The notes beneath the pieces were generated by a model that saw only the letters and a list, made by a program, of their open reading frames with translations, had not been told where the DNA came from and searched no databases. A stretch of DNA of 64,000 nucleotides from Pseudomonas fluorescens (GTDB taxonomy: Bacteria; Pseudomonadota; Gammaproteobacteria; Pseudomonadales; Pseudomonadaceae), in NCBI RefSeq assembly GCF_900636825.1, contig NZ_LR134318.1, forward strand, positions 5,131,501 through 5,195,500, read 5' to 3'. The position numbers and the translations under genes were made by a program. Below are positions 52,760 through 62,255 of this stretch, in pieces (the first letter of the stretch is position 1; every line of letters starts with the position of its first letter).

Positions 52760-53782
52760 TCAGGAACCCAGCAGCTCAGCCTTGACGAGCTTCGCCTGCT
52801 CATCGGCATGGTACGAAGAACGCACCAAAGGGCCGGAAGCGACGTTTTTGAAGCCCATCTTGTAACCTTCTTCGGCGAACCAGGCGAAGGTGTCCGGGTG
52901 CACGAAACGCTGCACCGGCAAGTGGCTGCGCGACGGTTGCAGGTATTGACCGAGGGTCAGCATGTCGATGTCGTGTTCGCGCATGCGCTTCATGACTTCG
53001 ATGACTTCCTCGTCGGTCTCGCCCAGACCCAGCATCAGACCGGATTTGGTCGGAATGTGCGGCATCATCTGCTTGAAACGTTGCAGCAGGGTCAGCGACC
53101 ACTGGTAATCCGAACCCGGACGCGCAGCCTTGTACAAGCGCGGTACGGTTTCCAGGTTGTGGTTGAACACATCCGGCGGCTCGGCCGCGGTGATTTCCAA
53201 GGCGATGTCCATGCGGCCGCGGTAATCCGGAACCAGGGTTTCCAGCTGCACGTTCGGCGACAGTTTGCGGATTTCACGGATGCAGTCGGCAAAGTGCTGA
53301 GCACCGCCGTCACGCAGGTCGTCGCGGTCAACCGAAGTAATCACCACGTACTTGAGCTTCAGGTCGGCGATGGCAATGGCCAGGCTTTCCGGCTCATTGA
53401 CGTCCAGTGGCTTCGGACGACCGTGGCCGACGTCGCAGAACGGGCAGCGACGGGTGCAGATGTCGCCCATGATCATGAAGGTGGCGGTGCCGCCGGAGAA
53501 GCATTCACCCAGGTTCGGGCAGGACGCTTCTTCGCAGACACTGTGCAGCTTGTGTTTGCGCAACAGGCTCTTGATCCGGTCGACTTCCGGCGACACCGGG
53601 ATGCGTACGCGAATCCAGTCGGGTTTCTTCGGCAGCTCGGTAGTGGGGATGATCTTGACCGGGATGCGTGCAACCTTCTCGGCGCCGCGCAGCTTGACGC
53701 CGGCTTCGACCTTGGGACGCGGGGCCGGGCGCTCGGTCACGTCGAGCGTCGGGATCATGGTTTGCACTGCATCAGTAGTCAT
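52760..53782 (-). CDS. lipA: Lipoyl synthase
   Basis: 340 residues from ATG 53782. Auxiliary 4Fe-4S cysteines lie in CEEASCPNLGEC, the radical-SAM cluster in CTRRCPFCDVGHG, and the C-terminal serine ligand in PLVRSSYHADE. It inserts two sulfurs into the octanoyl group on carrier proteins. It follows lipB directly (lipB stop at 53784), and the terminator 52703-52746 ends the transcript. Confidence 0.97.
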   Translation of the reverse strand: MTTDAVQTMIPTLDVTERPAPRPKVEAGVKLRGAEKVARIPVKIIPTTELPKKPDWIRVRIPVSPEVDRIKSLLRKHKLHSVCEEASCPNLGECFSGGTATFMIMGDICTRRCPFCDVGHGRPKPLDVNEPESLAIAIADLKLKYVVITSVDRDDLRDGGAQHFADCIREIRKLSPNVQLETLVPDYRGRMDIALEITAAEPPDVFNHNLETVPRLYKAARPGSDYQWSLTLLQRFKQMMPHIPTKSGLMLGLGETDEEVIEVMKRMREHDIDMLTLGQYLQPSRSHLPVQRFVHPDTFAWFAEEGYKMGFKNVASGPLVRSSYHADEQAKLVKAELLGS

Positions 53783-53783
53783 A

Positions 53784-54431
53784 TCAGTCGATTCCGCCCG
53801 TAAGGGTCGTCTGCTCAGCATAGTCGAGGTGTTTGACGAGCTGCGCGCGCAGCCGGGCACTTACCTCGGCAAATTCAATCGATCCTGCGTGATCGCTCAG
53901 CTGGGTCATCGCCAGCCCGGCATAGCCGCAGGGATTAATCCGTCGAAACGGTTCCAGGTTCATATCCACGTTCAGGGCCAGGCCATGAAAGGAACAACCG
54001 TGGCGAATGCGCAAACCCAGAGAAGCGATTTTTGCTCCATCGACGTAAACGCCGGGAGCGTCTGGCTTGGCGGCGGCGGTAACGCCGTAGCTGGCCAGCA
54101 GTTCAATCAGGCAGGCTTCCATGCGGCTGACCAGATCGCGCACGCCGAAACCCAGCTTGCGCACATCCAGCAACAGGTAGGCCACCAGTTGGCCGGGGCC
54201 ATGATAAGTCACTTGGCCGCCGCGATCGACCTGCACCACCGGAATATCGCCTGGCAACAGCAGATGTTCGGCCTTGCCGGCCTGGCCCTGAGTGAACACC
54301 GGCGGGTGCTCGACGAGCCAGATTTCATCGGCTGCAGCGCTGCCGCGTTCGTTGGTAAAGCGTTGCATGGCATGCCAGACCGGCTCGTAAGCCATCTGGC
54401 CAAGCTCGCGAAAGCCCAGCGTGCCGTGCAT
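53784..54431 (-). CDS. lipB: Lipoyl(octanoyl) transferase
   Basis: 215 residues from ATG 54431, overlapping the ybeD stop by one base (TGATG). The catalytic cysteine is C168 (INPCGYAGL) and the lysine K134 (DGAKIASLGLR); GGQVTYHGPGQLVAYLLLD is the family signature. It moves octanoyl from acyl-carrier protein to lipoyl domains, the substrate for lipA just downstream. Confidence 0.96.
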   Translation of the reverse strand: MHGTLGFRELGQMAYEPVWHAMQRFTNERGSAAADEIWLVEHPPVFTQGQAGKAEHLLLPGDIPVVQVDRGGQVTYHGPGQLVAYLLLDVRKLGFGVRDLVSRMEACLIELLASYGVTAAAKPDAPGVYVDGAKIASLGLRIRHGCSFHGLALNVDMNLEPFRRINPCGYAGLAMTQLSDHAGSIEFAEVSARLRAQLVKHLDYAEQTTLTGGID

Positions 54432-54706
54432 CACAACACCATGTGCACGAAGCCGGTCGCCCGCAGTTCGCTGTTGATGTTGTACAGCTGATCCTGATCG
54501 GTGGCGACGATGTGCAGCTGAATGGTGGTGTACTTGCCAGTGCTGCTTTGACGCTCGTCGATGCGCTCATCGTTGATGGTCGCGTGTTTCTTGACGATTT
54601 CAATGATCTGGTCTTTGCGACCGACGCCCGTATCGCTGATCACCTTGACGGGATAATCCGTTACAGGGAATTCGATCTTCGGCGCCTTTACTTCGGTATC
54701 GGTCAT
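54431..54706 (-). CDS. ybeD: YbeD/DUF493 family protein
   Basis: 91 residues from ATG 54706: IEFPVTDYPVKVISDTGVGR, IIEIVKKHATINDERIDERQ and STGKYTTIQLHIVATDQDQL are the DUF493 core, an ACT-like small domain. Its function is not established; it sits between PBP5 and lipB in most gammaproteobacteria. Confidence 0.92.
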   Translation of the reverse strand: MTDTEVKAPKIEFPVTDYPVKVISDTGVGRKDQIIEIVKKHATINDERIDERQSSTGKYTTIQLHIVATDQDQLYNINSELRATGFVHMVL

Positions 54707-54786
54707 GGCGTAACGGCCTCTTAAGCCGTGGTAACGCACATGGCCCCGCACCGGATCGGGGCGGGGCCATGCAGGTCAACACTAAA

Positions 54787-55944
54787 TCAGTTGAACAAGC
54801 CGTAGAAGAATAGACGGATGCTATCCCACATGCGGCGGAAGATACCACCCTCCTCGACGCCATCCAGAGCGATCAGGTCAGCGCTGTGCACAACCTTGTC
54901 TTCCAGTTTGACTTCGACTTTACCGATCACGTCGCCCTTGGCGATTGGCGCAACCAGTTGCGGGTTCATGGTCATGCTCGCAGCAAGTTTTTTCAGCTGG
55001 CCTTTCGGCAGAGTCATGGTCAGGTCTTGCGCCAGGCCGGCCTTGACTTGATTGGTGGTGCCTTTCCAGACCGGGGCCTGCGCCAGCTCGGTGCCCTTCT
55101 GATAGAAGGTCTGGGTTTCGAAGAAGCGGAAACCGTAGGTCAGCAGCTTCTGGGTTTCAGCGGCGCGGGCCACTTCGCTGTTGGTGCCGAACACCACCGC
55201 GATCAGGCGCTGGCCGTCACGGACAGCGGAAGACACCATGCAGTAACCGGCTTCGTCGGTGTGACCGGTTTTCAGACCGTCAACGGTCTTGTCGCGCCAC
55301 AGCAGCAGGTTGCGGTTAGGCTGTTTGATGCCGTTCCAGAAGAATTCCTTCTGCGAGTAGATCGCATAGTGAGCAGGGTCTTCGTGGATGATCGCACGGG
55401 CCAGAATCGCCATGTCATGGGCCGACGAGTAGTGCTCAGGGTTTGGCAGACCGGTCGGGTTCATGAAGTGGGTGTTGGTCATGCCCAGTTCGGTGACGGT
55501 CTTGTTCATCAGGTCGGCGAACGCGTCTTCGCTGCCGGCGATGTGTTCGGACAGGGCGACGCTGGCGTCGTTACCGGACTGAATGATAATGCCGTGCAGC
55601 AGATCGCTGACAGTGACCTGCGAGCCGACCTTGATGAACATCCGCGAACCGCCGGTGCGCCAGGCGTTTTCGCTGACGGTCACCGGATCGTTTTCACCGA
55701 TCTGGCCACGACGGATTTCCAGAGTCGCGATGTAAGCGGTCATCAGCTTGGTCAGGCTGGCCGGTGGCAGGCGCTGATCGCCGTTGTTTTCGACCAGCAC
55801 GTTGCCGCTGCTGGCATCCATCAGCACGTAGGCTTTGGCGGCCAGTTGTGGTGGCGACGGCATCATCTCGGCCGCAAAGGCGGCTGGCGAGAGGAGCAGC
55901 GGGACTAGCAGACACAGGCGTTTGGCAAAGGTGGTGATGTTCAT
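54787..55944 (-). CDS. dacA: D-alanyl-D-alanine carboxypeptidase (PBP5/6 type)
   Basis: 385 residues. Signal peptide (MNITTFAKRLCLLVPLLLSP AAFA), serine nucleophile S63 in PASLTKLMTA (SxxK), S123-G-N125 (IQSGNDAS) and K225-T-G (LKTGHTDEAG). The C-terminal beta domain and final amphipathic helix (FRRMWDSIRLFFYGLFN) anchor it to the inner membrane. It trims pentapeptides. It is the fourth gene of the murein run, after rlpA. Confidence 0.96.
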   Translation of the reverse strand: MNITTFAKRLCLLVPLLLSPAAFAAEMMPSPPQLAAKAYVLMDASSGNVLVENNGDQRLPPASLTKLMTAYIATLEIRRGQIGENDPVTVSENAWRTGGSRMFIKVGSQVTVSDLLHGIIIQSGNDASVALSEHIAGSEDAFADLMNKTVTELGMTNTHFMNPTGLPNPEHYSSAHDMAILARAIIHEDPAHYAIYSQKEFFWNGIKQPNRNLLLWRDKTVDGLKTGHTDEAGYCMVSSAVRDGQRLIAVVFGTNSEVARAAETQKLLTYGFRFFETQTFYQKGTELAQAPVWKGTTNQVKAGLAQDLTMTLPKGQLKKLAASMTMNPQLVAPIAKGDVIGKVEVKLEDKVVHSADLIALDGVEEGGIFRRMWDSIRLFFYGLFN

Positions 55945-56132
55945 CCGTCTCTCGAAATCGCTAATGGAAACTTGCCCGAAGGCAAAACTTATTCAGACAG
56001 CCTTCTAACGGGCCATCGCGGGTTCAGTTGCTCACTCCAGTCACCCTTGCCGGGCTTTTGTTCTTCGACGAGCCAACAACCTGGTTCACCCCCCAATCGC
56101 TGGTGAACCGTCAATCAAGGTCTACGTGTTAC
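55945..56132 (-). promoter_or_regulatory. rlpA-dacA intergenic region with an inverted repeat
   Basis: 188 bp on the minus strand between rlpA and dacA. GGTTCACC (56083-56090) and GGTGAACC (56102-56109) form a perfect 8-bp inverted repeat with an 11-base loop. No T-run follows. It could be an operator or a hairpin in the dacA leader. Confidence 0.4.
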
Positions 56133-57143
56133 TTACTCGGTTACAACGCTCGGCGAGCCAAGGTTGGCCAGACGCACGCTGTTCTGCACCTGGGCGATTT
56201 CACCCGGCGAGCCGATCGGCCCCAGGCGAACCCGGTGCAGGGTCTGCTGATTGCGCACGATCGAGCTGATGAACACCGGAGCGCTCACCATCCCGCTGAG
56301 CTTCGACCTCAGCAGTTCTGCAGCGTCCGGGTTGGCGAACGCGCCCACCTGCAGATACTGGCCAGACGCTGGTGCAGAAGCGTTTTTTTTTGCATCGATC
56401 TGCACCGGCACGACGGCCGCGGCGTGTTGCTGCGGCGGCGGCGTCCATTGCTCGACGGTGCCGGCCGACGCCGTGATCACCGGAGCGCTATTTTGCGCTA
56501 CTTGCGGCTCGTTGAGCATCAGCGGCGCCGGACGCCCCTTGGCCGCCCACCACTGCTGCGGATCAATGCCTTCGACCTTGACCCGCGCGGTGCCGGTTTC
56601 GGCATAGCCGAGTTTTTTTGCCGCAGCGTATGACAAATCGATGATGCGATCGGAGTAGAACGGCCCACGGTCGTTGACCCGCAGGATCACAGTCTTGTTG
56701 TTGTCCAGGTTGGTCACCCGAACGTAACTCGGCAGTGGCAAGGTCTTGTGCGCGGCACTCATGCCATACAAATCGTAGACCTCGCCATTGGCGGTGTTCT
56801 GGCCATGGAATTTGGTCCCGTACCAGGACGCCGTGCCGGATGCGACATAGGTCTTGGATTCCTGCAACGGGAAATAAGTCTTGCCCAGCACCGTGTACGG
56901 GTTGGCCTTGTAGGCTCCGGTGTGCAGGGTCGGCGTGGCGTCAGGGATACGCGACACATCGACGTCCCACCACGGCGCGCCATCTTTGTGGGCGCGATTG
57001 ATGTCCAGGCCCGGCTGCGCGCGCACAGCGGTCGAGGAAGTCTTCTGGGTCGGCGAACGGCTGGTGGAGCAACTGGCGACCAGCACTGCCAACGCAGCGA
57101 ATGCCACCAGCTTCAGGGGTTTACTGTTAGGCAATGCCTGCAT
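56133..57143 (-). CDS. rlpA: Septal ring lytic transglycosylase RlpA
   Basis: 336 residues. Lipobox LVASC (KLVAFAALAVLVASCSTSR). The double-psi beta-barrel (about 105-200) has ASGTASWYGTKFHGQNTANG, NGEVYDLYGMSAAHKTLPLP, VILRVNDRGPFYSDRIIDLS and KKLGYAETGTARVKVEGID. A C-terminal SPOR domain (about 260-336) binds denuded glycans at the septum. It cleaves naked glycan strands. Its ATG shares one base with the upstream sltB stop (TAATG). Confidence 0.95.
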   Translation of the reverse strand: MQALPNSKPLKLVAFAALAVLVASCSTSRSPTQKTSSTAVRAQPGLDINRAHKDGAPWWDVDVSRIPDATPTLHTGAYKANPYTVLGKTYFPLQESKTYVASGTASWYGTKFHGQNTANGEVYDLYGMSAAHKTLPLPSYVRVTNLDNNKTVILRVNDRGPFYSDRIIDLSYAAAKKLGYAETGTARVKVEGIDPQQWWAAKGRPAPLMLNEPQVAQNSAPVITASAGTVEQWTPPPQQHAAAVVPVQIDAKKNASAPASGQYLQVGAFANPDAAELLRSKLSGMVSAPVFISSIVRNQQTLHRVRLGPIGSPGEIAQVQNSVRLANLGSPSVVTE

Positions 57144-58153
57144 TACTTGACGCCCCGTGCTTGTACCAGCTGTTCAGACAGTTGATGTACGGCCATGGCG
57201 TACATCACGCTGCGGTTATAACGCGTGATTGCGTAAAAATTCTTCAGGCCCATCCAGTATTCAGGGCCGTTGTCGCCTTCGAGGCGAAATGCCGTAACCG
57301 GCATATCATCGCGCAGCGCATCATGACTTGACCAGCCCAGCGCCCGCAACTCTCCCGCCGTCTTAACCGGTTCGATGCCAGTGGTCAAACCCTCATCGAC
57401 CTGCTCGCCACGCACATCGGCGCGACTGACCACCGGTTCGCCGGCGACCCAGCCGTGCTGTTTGAAATAGCTCGCAACGCTGCCGATCGCATCGTCCGGG
57501 TTGTTCCAGATATTGATGTGACCGTCACCGTCGAAATCCACCGCATAGGCGCGAAAGCTGCTCGGCATGAATTGCGGCAAGCCCATCGCCCCGGCATACG
57601 AACCCTTGAGGGTCAACGGATCGACCTGCTCTTCGCGGGCGAGCAAGAGGAACTCACGCAGCTCCTTGCGGAAAAATTCGGCACGCGGAGGATAGTCGAA
57701 ACCCAGCGTGGACAATGCATCGATCACCCGGTAATTACCGGTATTACGTCCGAAAAAGGTTTCGACGCCGATGATCGACACAATGACTTGTGCCGGTACG
57801 CCGTATTCCTGCTCGGCACGGGCCAGTGTCGCCTCGTGCTGACGCCAGAAATCCACCCCGCGAGCGATGCGCGCGTCAGTGATGAACATCGGGCGATATT
57901 CTTTCCACTGCTTCACGCGTTCGGCGGGCCGGGAAATGGCATCGAGTATCGCCTGCTTGCGTTCAGCCTCGCGAAACACCGCCATCAATTGTTCGCCGGC
58001 GAAACCGTAGTCGCGGGTCATTTCACCGACGAACTCGGCCACCTGGGGTGAGCCTTCGTATTCGCCGGCCAGCGCTTCCTGCATGCTGCCCAGGAGGCCC
58101 ATCAGGCCTACCACTGGCGCGCATCGAGTCGCCCAGCCACGCATTACTTGCAT
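57143..58153 (-). CDS. mltB: Lytic murein transglycosylase B
   Basis: 336 residues from ATG 58153 (AAGGTGAAG upstream). SLT_2/MltB fold: VAEFVGEMTRDYGFAGEQLM, the catalytic glutamate in VIVSIIGVETFFGRNTG, LKGSYAGAMGLPQFMPSSFR and VDFDGDGHINIWNNPDDAIG. No lipobox is evident, so it is a soluble periplasmic member like SltB1 (PA4001, recalled). It lies between rodA and rlpA; a GTG at 58189 would overlap rodA further. Confidence 0.92.
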   Translation of the reverse strand: MQVMRGWATRCAPVVGLMGLLGSMQEALAGEYEGSPQVAEFVGEMTRDYGFAGEQLMAVFREAERKQAILDAISRPAERVKQWKEYRPMFITDARIARGVDFWRQHEATLARAEQEYGVPAQVIVSIIGVETFFGRNTGNYRVIDALSTLGFDYPPRAEFFRKELREFLLLAREEQVDPLTLKGSYAGAMGLPQFMPSSFRAYAVDFDGDGHINIWNNPDDAIGSVASYFKQHGWVAGEPVVSRADVRGEQVDEGLTTGIEPVKTAGELRALGWSSHDALRDDMPVTAFRLEGDNGPEYWMGLKNFYAITRYNRSVMYAMAVHQLSEQLVQARGVK

Positions 58154-58170
58154 TGCACTCTTCACCTTAT

Positions 58171-59313
58171 TCAAACCTGTGCGATCCACTTGCGATGGGT
58201 ATGGATCGACATCAAAACCCCAAACGCTGACAGCAGCGTCACCAGCGAAGTTCCTCCGTAGCTAATGAACGGCAACGGCACCCCTACGACCGGTAACAGG
58301 CCACTGACCATACCGATGTTGACGAAAACGTAAACAAAAAACGTCATGGTCAAGGCACCGGCGAGCAATTTGCCGAACAGCGTTTGCGCCTGAGCGGTGA
58401 TCACCAGGCCCCGGCCAATCAAGAGGAGGTAGATCAGCAACAAGGCGCAGATGCCCACTAGGCCGAACTCTTCGCCGAGCACGGCAATGATGAAGTCGGT
58501 GTGGCTTTCCGGGAGAAAGTCCAGGTGCGACTGGGTGCCAAGCAGCCAGCCTTTGCCGAAAACGCCGCCGGAACCGATTGCGGCTTTCGACTGGATGATG
58601 TTCCAGCCCGTGCCGAGCGGATCGCTTTCCGGATCGAGAAAAGTCAACACGCGCTGCTTCTGGTAGTCGTGCATGACGAAGAACCACATGGCCACCGACA
58701 CCGGCACGGCCGCCGCCAGCACGCTGACGATCCAGCGCCAGCGCAGCCCGCCCATGAACAGGACGAAGGCGCCACCGGCGAGGATCAGCAATGAGGTACC
58801 GAGATCCGGCTGACGCACGATCAGAATGAACGGCACGCCAATCAACATCAGGCTGATGCCGACGTGCTTGAGTTGTGGCGGCAAGGTGCGTTTGGATAAG
58901 TACCAGGCGATCGTCGCCGGCATCAGGATCTTCATGAATTCCGAGGGCTGGAAGCGGATCACCCCGGGTATGTTGATCCAGCGCGTGGCGCCCATGGCGT
59001 TGTGGCCCATGATGTCGACGACGATCAGCAGCACCACCCCTATTACATAACCGAGCGGCACCCACCGTGCCATGAAGCGCGGTTCGAGCTGGGCGATGAC
59101 AATCATCGCCACCAGGCCAATACCGAACGACGTGGCCTGCTTGCCGAGCAGATCCCAGCTTTTGCCGCTGGCCGAATACAGCACGAACAGGCTGCCGGCA
59201 GCGAGAATCAGCAGCAGGATCAACAGCGGGCCATCGATGTGCAGTCTTTGCAGCAACGTCGCGCGGCGACGCATCACATCCTCACTGGAGAGCATGCGAT
59301 CAAAATTATTCAT
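58171..59313 (-). CDS. rodA: Rod-shape glycosyltransferase RodA
   Basis: 380 residues from ATG 59313, overlapping pbpA by 8 bases. SEDS family with about ten membrane helices: IDGPLLILLLILAAGSLFVL, RWINIPGVIRFQPSEFMKIL, RQPDLGTSLLILAGGAFVLF and the loop QSKAAIGSGGVFGKGWLLGT with HTDFIIAVLGEEFGLVGICA, then GVPLPFISYGGTSLVTLLSA. It polymerises lipid II in the elongasome with PBP2, encoded just upstream. Confidence 0.96.
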   Translation of the reverse strand: MNNFDRMLSSEDVMRRRATLLQRLHIDGPLLILLLILAAGSLFVLYSASGKSWDLLGKQATSFGIGLVAMIVIAQLEPRFMARWVPLGYVIGVVLLIVVDIMGHNAMGATRWINIPGVIRFQPSEFMKILMPATIAWYLSKRTLPPQLKHVGISLMLIGVPFILIVRQPDLGTSLLILAGGAFVLFMGGLRWRWIVSVLAAAVPVSVAMWFFVMHDYQKQRVLTFLDPESDPLGTGWNIIQSKAAIGSGGVFGKGWLLGTQSHLDFLPESHTDFIIAVLGEEFGLVGICALLLIYLLLIGRGLVITAQAQTLFGKLLAGALTMTFFVYVFVNIGMVSGLLPVVGVPLPFISYGGTSLVTLLSAFGVLMSIHTHRKWIAQV

Positions 59314-61201
59314 CACGGGCCGTAGCCTCCGCAGTGATAGGGCTGGCGTATTCGGCCTTCAGCCGTCCCTCCGGATCGAGTAGCCAGGCGTCCATGACCT
59401 GACGCACCACCGGCGCGGCGACACCGGAACCGGATTCACCGTTCTCGACCATCACCGACACGACGATTTTCGGGTCGTCGGCCGGGGCGAAGCCTACGAA
59501 CAAGGCGTGGTCGCGGTGACGCTCCTGAACCTTGGAGCGGTCGTATTTCTCGCCCTGCTTGATCGCCACCACCTGCGCCGTACCGGATTTGCCAGCGATG
59601 CGGTATTGCGCGCCGATCGCCGCTTTGCGCGCGGTTCCGCGGGCGCCGTGCATCACTTGCTGCATGCCATGGTTGACCTTGGTCCAGTCGGACGGATCGC
59701 GCAGAACAATGTTCGGCATCGGATTTTCGTCGACCGGCTTCACGCCTTCGAGGGATTTGGCCAGGTGCGGCCGATTCCATACGCCTTTGTTGGCAACCAG
59801 AGCCGTGGCCTGGGCCAGTTGCAGCGGCGTCGATTGCATGTAGCCCTGGCCGATCCCGAGGATCAGGGTTTCGCCAGGGAACCACGCCTGTTTGCGCGTC
59901 GCCCGCTTCCATTCGCGGGACGGCATCAGGCCCGGGGATTCTTCGAACATATCCAGCGAGACCTTCTGGCCGATGCCGAATTTGTTCATGTAGGCCGACA
60001 GCCGATCGATGCCAAGCTTGTGCGCCAGGTCATAGAAGTAGGTGTCGTTGGAACGCATGATCGCCGTGTCGAGGTCGACGAAGCCGTCACCTGTGCGGTT
60101 CCAGTTCCGGTACTTGTGATCGTAGTTGGGCAGCATGTAGTAGCCCGGGTCGAACACTCGGCTGGAGGCCGTGACCACGCCCGAATCCAGACCGGCAATT
60201 GCCACCGCCGGTTTGATCGTCGAACCCGGCGGATACAGCCCGCGCAGTACGCGGTTGAACAGCGGCCGGTCGATGGAATCGCGCAATTCGGCGTAGGCCT
60301 TGAAGCTGATACCGGTGACGAACAGGTTCGGGTCGAAGCTCGGCTGACTGACCATCGCCAGCACTTCGCCGGTCTTCGGATCGAGCGCCACCACCGCGCC
60401 GCGCCGCCCGCCAAGCGCGGCCTCGGCGGCTTCCTGCAACTTGATGTCCAGACTGAGAACGATGTCCTTGCCGGGAATCGGATCGGTGCGCTTGAGCACG
60501 CGCAACACGCGTCCACGGGCGTTGGTCTCGACTTCCTCGTAACCGACCTGACCGTGCAATTCCGGCTCGTAGAAACGCTCGATGCCGGTTTTGCCGATGT
60601 GGTGGGTGCCGCTGTAGTTGACCGGATCGAGGCTCTTGAGCTCCTTCTCGTTGATCCGCCCCATGTAACCGACCGAGTGCGCAAAATGCGCGCCTTGCGG
60701 GTAGTGACGAACCAGCTGCGCGACCACCTCCACGCCGGGCAGACGGAACTGGTTCACGGCAATGCGGGCGATCTGCTCTTCGCTCAACTCGAACAGGATC
60801 GGCACTGGCTCGAAAGGCCGGCGCCCCTGACGCATGCGCTTCTCGAAGATCACCCGGTCCTCGGGCGTCAGCTCCAGCACTTCGACGATAACGTCGAGCA
60901 CCTGCTGCCAGTCGCCGGAACGCTCGCGGGTCATGCTCAGGCTGAAGCTGGGACGGTTATCCGCCACGACCACGCCGTTGCGGTCGAAAATCAGCCCGCG
61001 CGTCGGCGGAATCGGCTGCACGTGGACGCGGTTGTTCTCGGACAGGGTCGAGTGGTACTCGTACTGAATCACCTGCAAGTAATACAGCCGCGCGATCAGC
61101 ACGCCGATCAGCATCACGATCACAATCGCACCGAACACGACGCGGCTGCGCACCAGACGTGCGTCCTTTTCGTGGTCCTTGATGCGGATCGGCTGAGACA
61201 T
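59306..61201 (-). CDS. mrdA: Penicillin-binding protein 2
   Basis: 631 residues from ATG 61201. One membrane anchor (about 21-42), a PBP dimer/pedestal domain (NNRVHVQPIPPTRGLIFDRNG) and the transpeptidase with S327-xx-K330 (YPPGSTIKPAV), the SND triad (MRSNDTYFYDL) and KSGTAQV. It is the elongation transpeptidase partner of RodA. The upstream extension to 61252 overlaps rlmH and has no similarity. Confidence 0.96.
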   Translation of the reverse strand: MSQPIRIKDHEKDARLVRSRVVFGAIVIVMLIGVLIARLYYLQVIQYEYHSTLSENNRVHVQPIPPTRGLIFDRNGVVVADNRPSFSLSMTRERSGDWQQVLDVIVEVLELTPEDRVIFEKRMRQGRRPFEPVPILFELSEEQIARIAVNQFRLPGVEVVAQLVRHYPQGAHFAHSVGYMGRINEKELKSLDPVNYSGTHHIGKTGIERFYEPELHGQVGYEEVETNARGRVLRVLKRTDPIPGKDIVLSLDIKLQEAAEAALGGRRGAVVALDPKTGEVLAMVSQPSFDPNLFVTGISFKAYAELRDSIDRPLFNRVLRGLYPPGSTIKPAVAIAGLDSGVVTASSRVFDPGYYMLPNYDHKYRNWNRTGDGFVDLDTAIMRSNDTYFYDLAHKLGIDRLSAYMNKFGIGQKVSLDMFEESPGLMPSREWKRATRKQAWFPGETLILGIGQGYMQSTPLQLAQATALVANKGVWNRPHLAKSLEGVKPVDENPMPNIVLRDPSDWTKVNHGMQQVMHGARGTARKAAIGAQYRIAGKSGTAQVVAIKQGEKYDRSKVQERHRDHALFVGFAPADDPKIVVSVMVENGESGSGVAAPVVRQVMDAWLLDPEGRLKAEYASPITAEATARDE

Positions 61202-61211
61202 GAGGGCTGGA

Positions 61212-61679
61212 TTACTTGTGGTAAGGGTGACCGGACAGCACGGTCCAGGCACGATACAACTGTTCGCCGATCAGGATTCGCACCAGCGGGTGCGGCAAGG
61301 TCAGCGGCGACAACGACCAGCGCTGGTCGGCGCGGGCACACACTTCCGGCGCCAGCCCTTCCGGGCCACCGACCATGAAGTTGACCGTACGCGAATCAAG
61401 ACGCCAGCGGTCGAGCTCGACCGCCAGCTGTTCGGTACTCCAGGGTTTGCCGTGGACTTCCAGCGTGACGATCCGCTCGTTCGGCCCGACCTTGGCCAGC
61501 ATGGCTTCGCCTTCCTGGCGGATGAATCGGGCCACGTCGGCATTCTTGCCACGGGTATTGAGCGGTATTTCCACCAGTTCCAGCGCCAGCTCGGACGGAA
61601 GACGCTTGGCATACTCATGCCAGCCTTCTTCCACCCACTTGGGCATGCGTGAACCGACGGCGATCAGGCGCAGTCGCAC
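61212..61679 (-). CDS. rlmH: 23S rRNA pseudouridine1915-N3-methyltransferase RlmH
   Basis: 155 residues, as in E. coli, with a GTG start at 61679 preceded by AAGGGA. It has a SPOUT knot: RLIAVGSRMPKWVEEGWHEY, LDSRTVNFMVGGPEGLAPEV (SAM loop) and SLSPLTLPHPLVRILIGEQL. It methylates pseudouridine 1915 of 23S rRNA. It lies 9 bases after rsfS. Confidence 0.96.
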   Translation of the reverse strand: MRLRLIAVGSRMPKWVEEGWHEYAKRLPSELALELVEIPLNTRGKNADVARFIRQEGEAMLAKVGPNERIVTLEVHGKPWSTEQLAVELDRWRLDSRTVNFMVGGPEGLAPEVCARADQRWSLSPLTLPHPLVRILIGEQLYRAWTVLSGHPYHK

Positions 61680-61688
61680 AGCAATCCC

Positions 61689-62183
61689 TTACAGCTGGTC
61701 TTTGTTGAGCTTGGTGAAATGCTCGTGGGTGTTTTCCGGGCTGTGGTGTTTGGCATCTGCCGCACGGCTTTGCTCGGCACCGGCCCACAGACGTTCCAGA
61801 TCGTAGAACTGACGGGCCGAGGCCGTCATCATGTGCACGATCACCAGATCAAGGTCGAGCAGCACCCAGTCGCTGTCGCCCTTGCCTTCTTCGCCGAGCG
61901 GCTTGGCGCCCTGCTTCTTAACTTCTTCGCGAACCTTGTCGAGCATTGCGTTGATCTGGCGGTTGGAGGTACCGGTGGCGATGATCATGTAGTCAGTGAT
62001 GCTTTGCTTGTCGCGAACATCAATGACCTGGATGTCCTGGGCCTTGACGTCTTCCAGGGCTGCCTTGGCCAGTTCGACCAGTTGCGCGCCGGTGAGCGGC
62101 TCGTTGGTGTTGACCGGCTCCGGCAGCGGCGCGCTCTTGAACGTGCCTTTGCGCTTTACTTTGGTTTGGTCTTTGTCAGTCAT
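61689..62183 (-). CDS. rsfS: Ribosome silencing factor RsfS
   Basis: 164 residues. The Iojap core has VELAKAALEDVKAQDIQVID, SITDYMIIATGTSNRQINAM, GDSDWVLLDLDLVIVHMMTA and ARQFYDLERLWAGA. A Lys-rich N-terminus (1-20) and a 20-residue tail flank it. It binds L14 and blocks subunit joining under starvation. It is followed by rlmH and preceded by nadD. Confidence 0.95.
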   Translation of the reverse strand: MTDKDQTKVKRKGTFKSAPLPEPVNTNEPLTGAQLVELAKAALEDVKAQDIQVIDVRDKQSITDYMIIATGTSNRQINAMLDKVREEVKKQGAKPLGEEGKGDSDWVLLDLDLVIVHMMTASARQFYDLERLWAGAEQSRAADAKHHSPENTHEHFTKLNKDQL

Positions 62184-62255
62184 ATAAAACTCGTTTTGCT
62201 CATGTATTCGGCGGCTTGGGGATACGTGGATTCGTATCAGTGAAGCACGCCTTGT

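Noticed and set aside
59507..61378. 623-codon open frame opposite pbpA
   Set aside because: Same reason: mirror of the PBP2 gene, low-complexity Arg/His/Gln product and no ribosome binding site.
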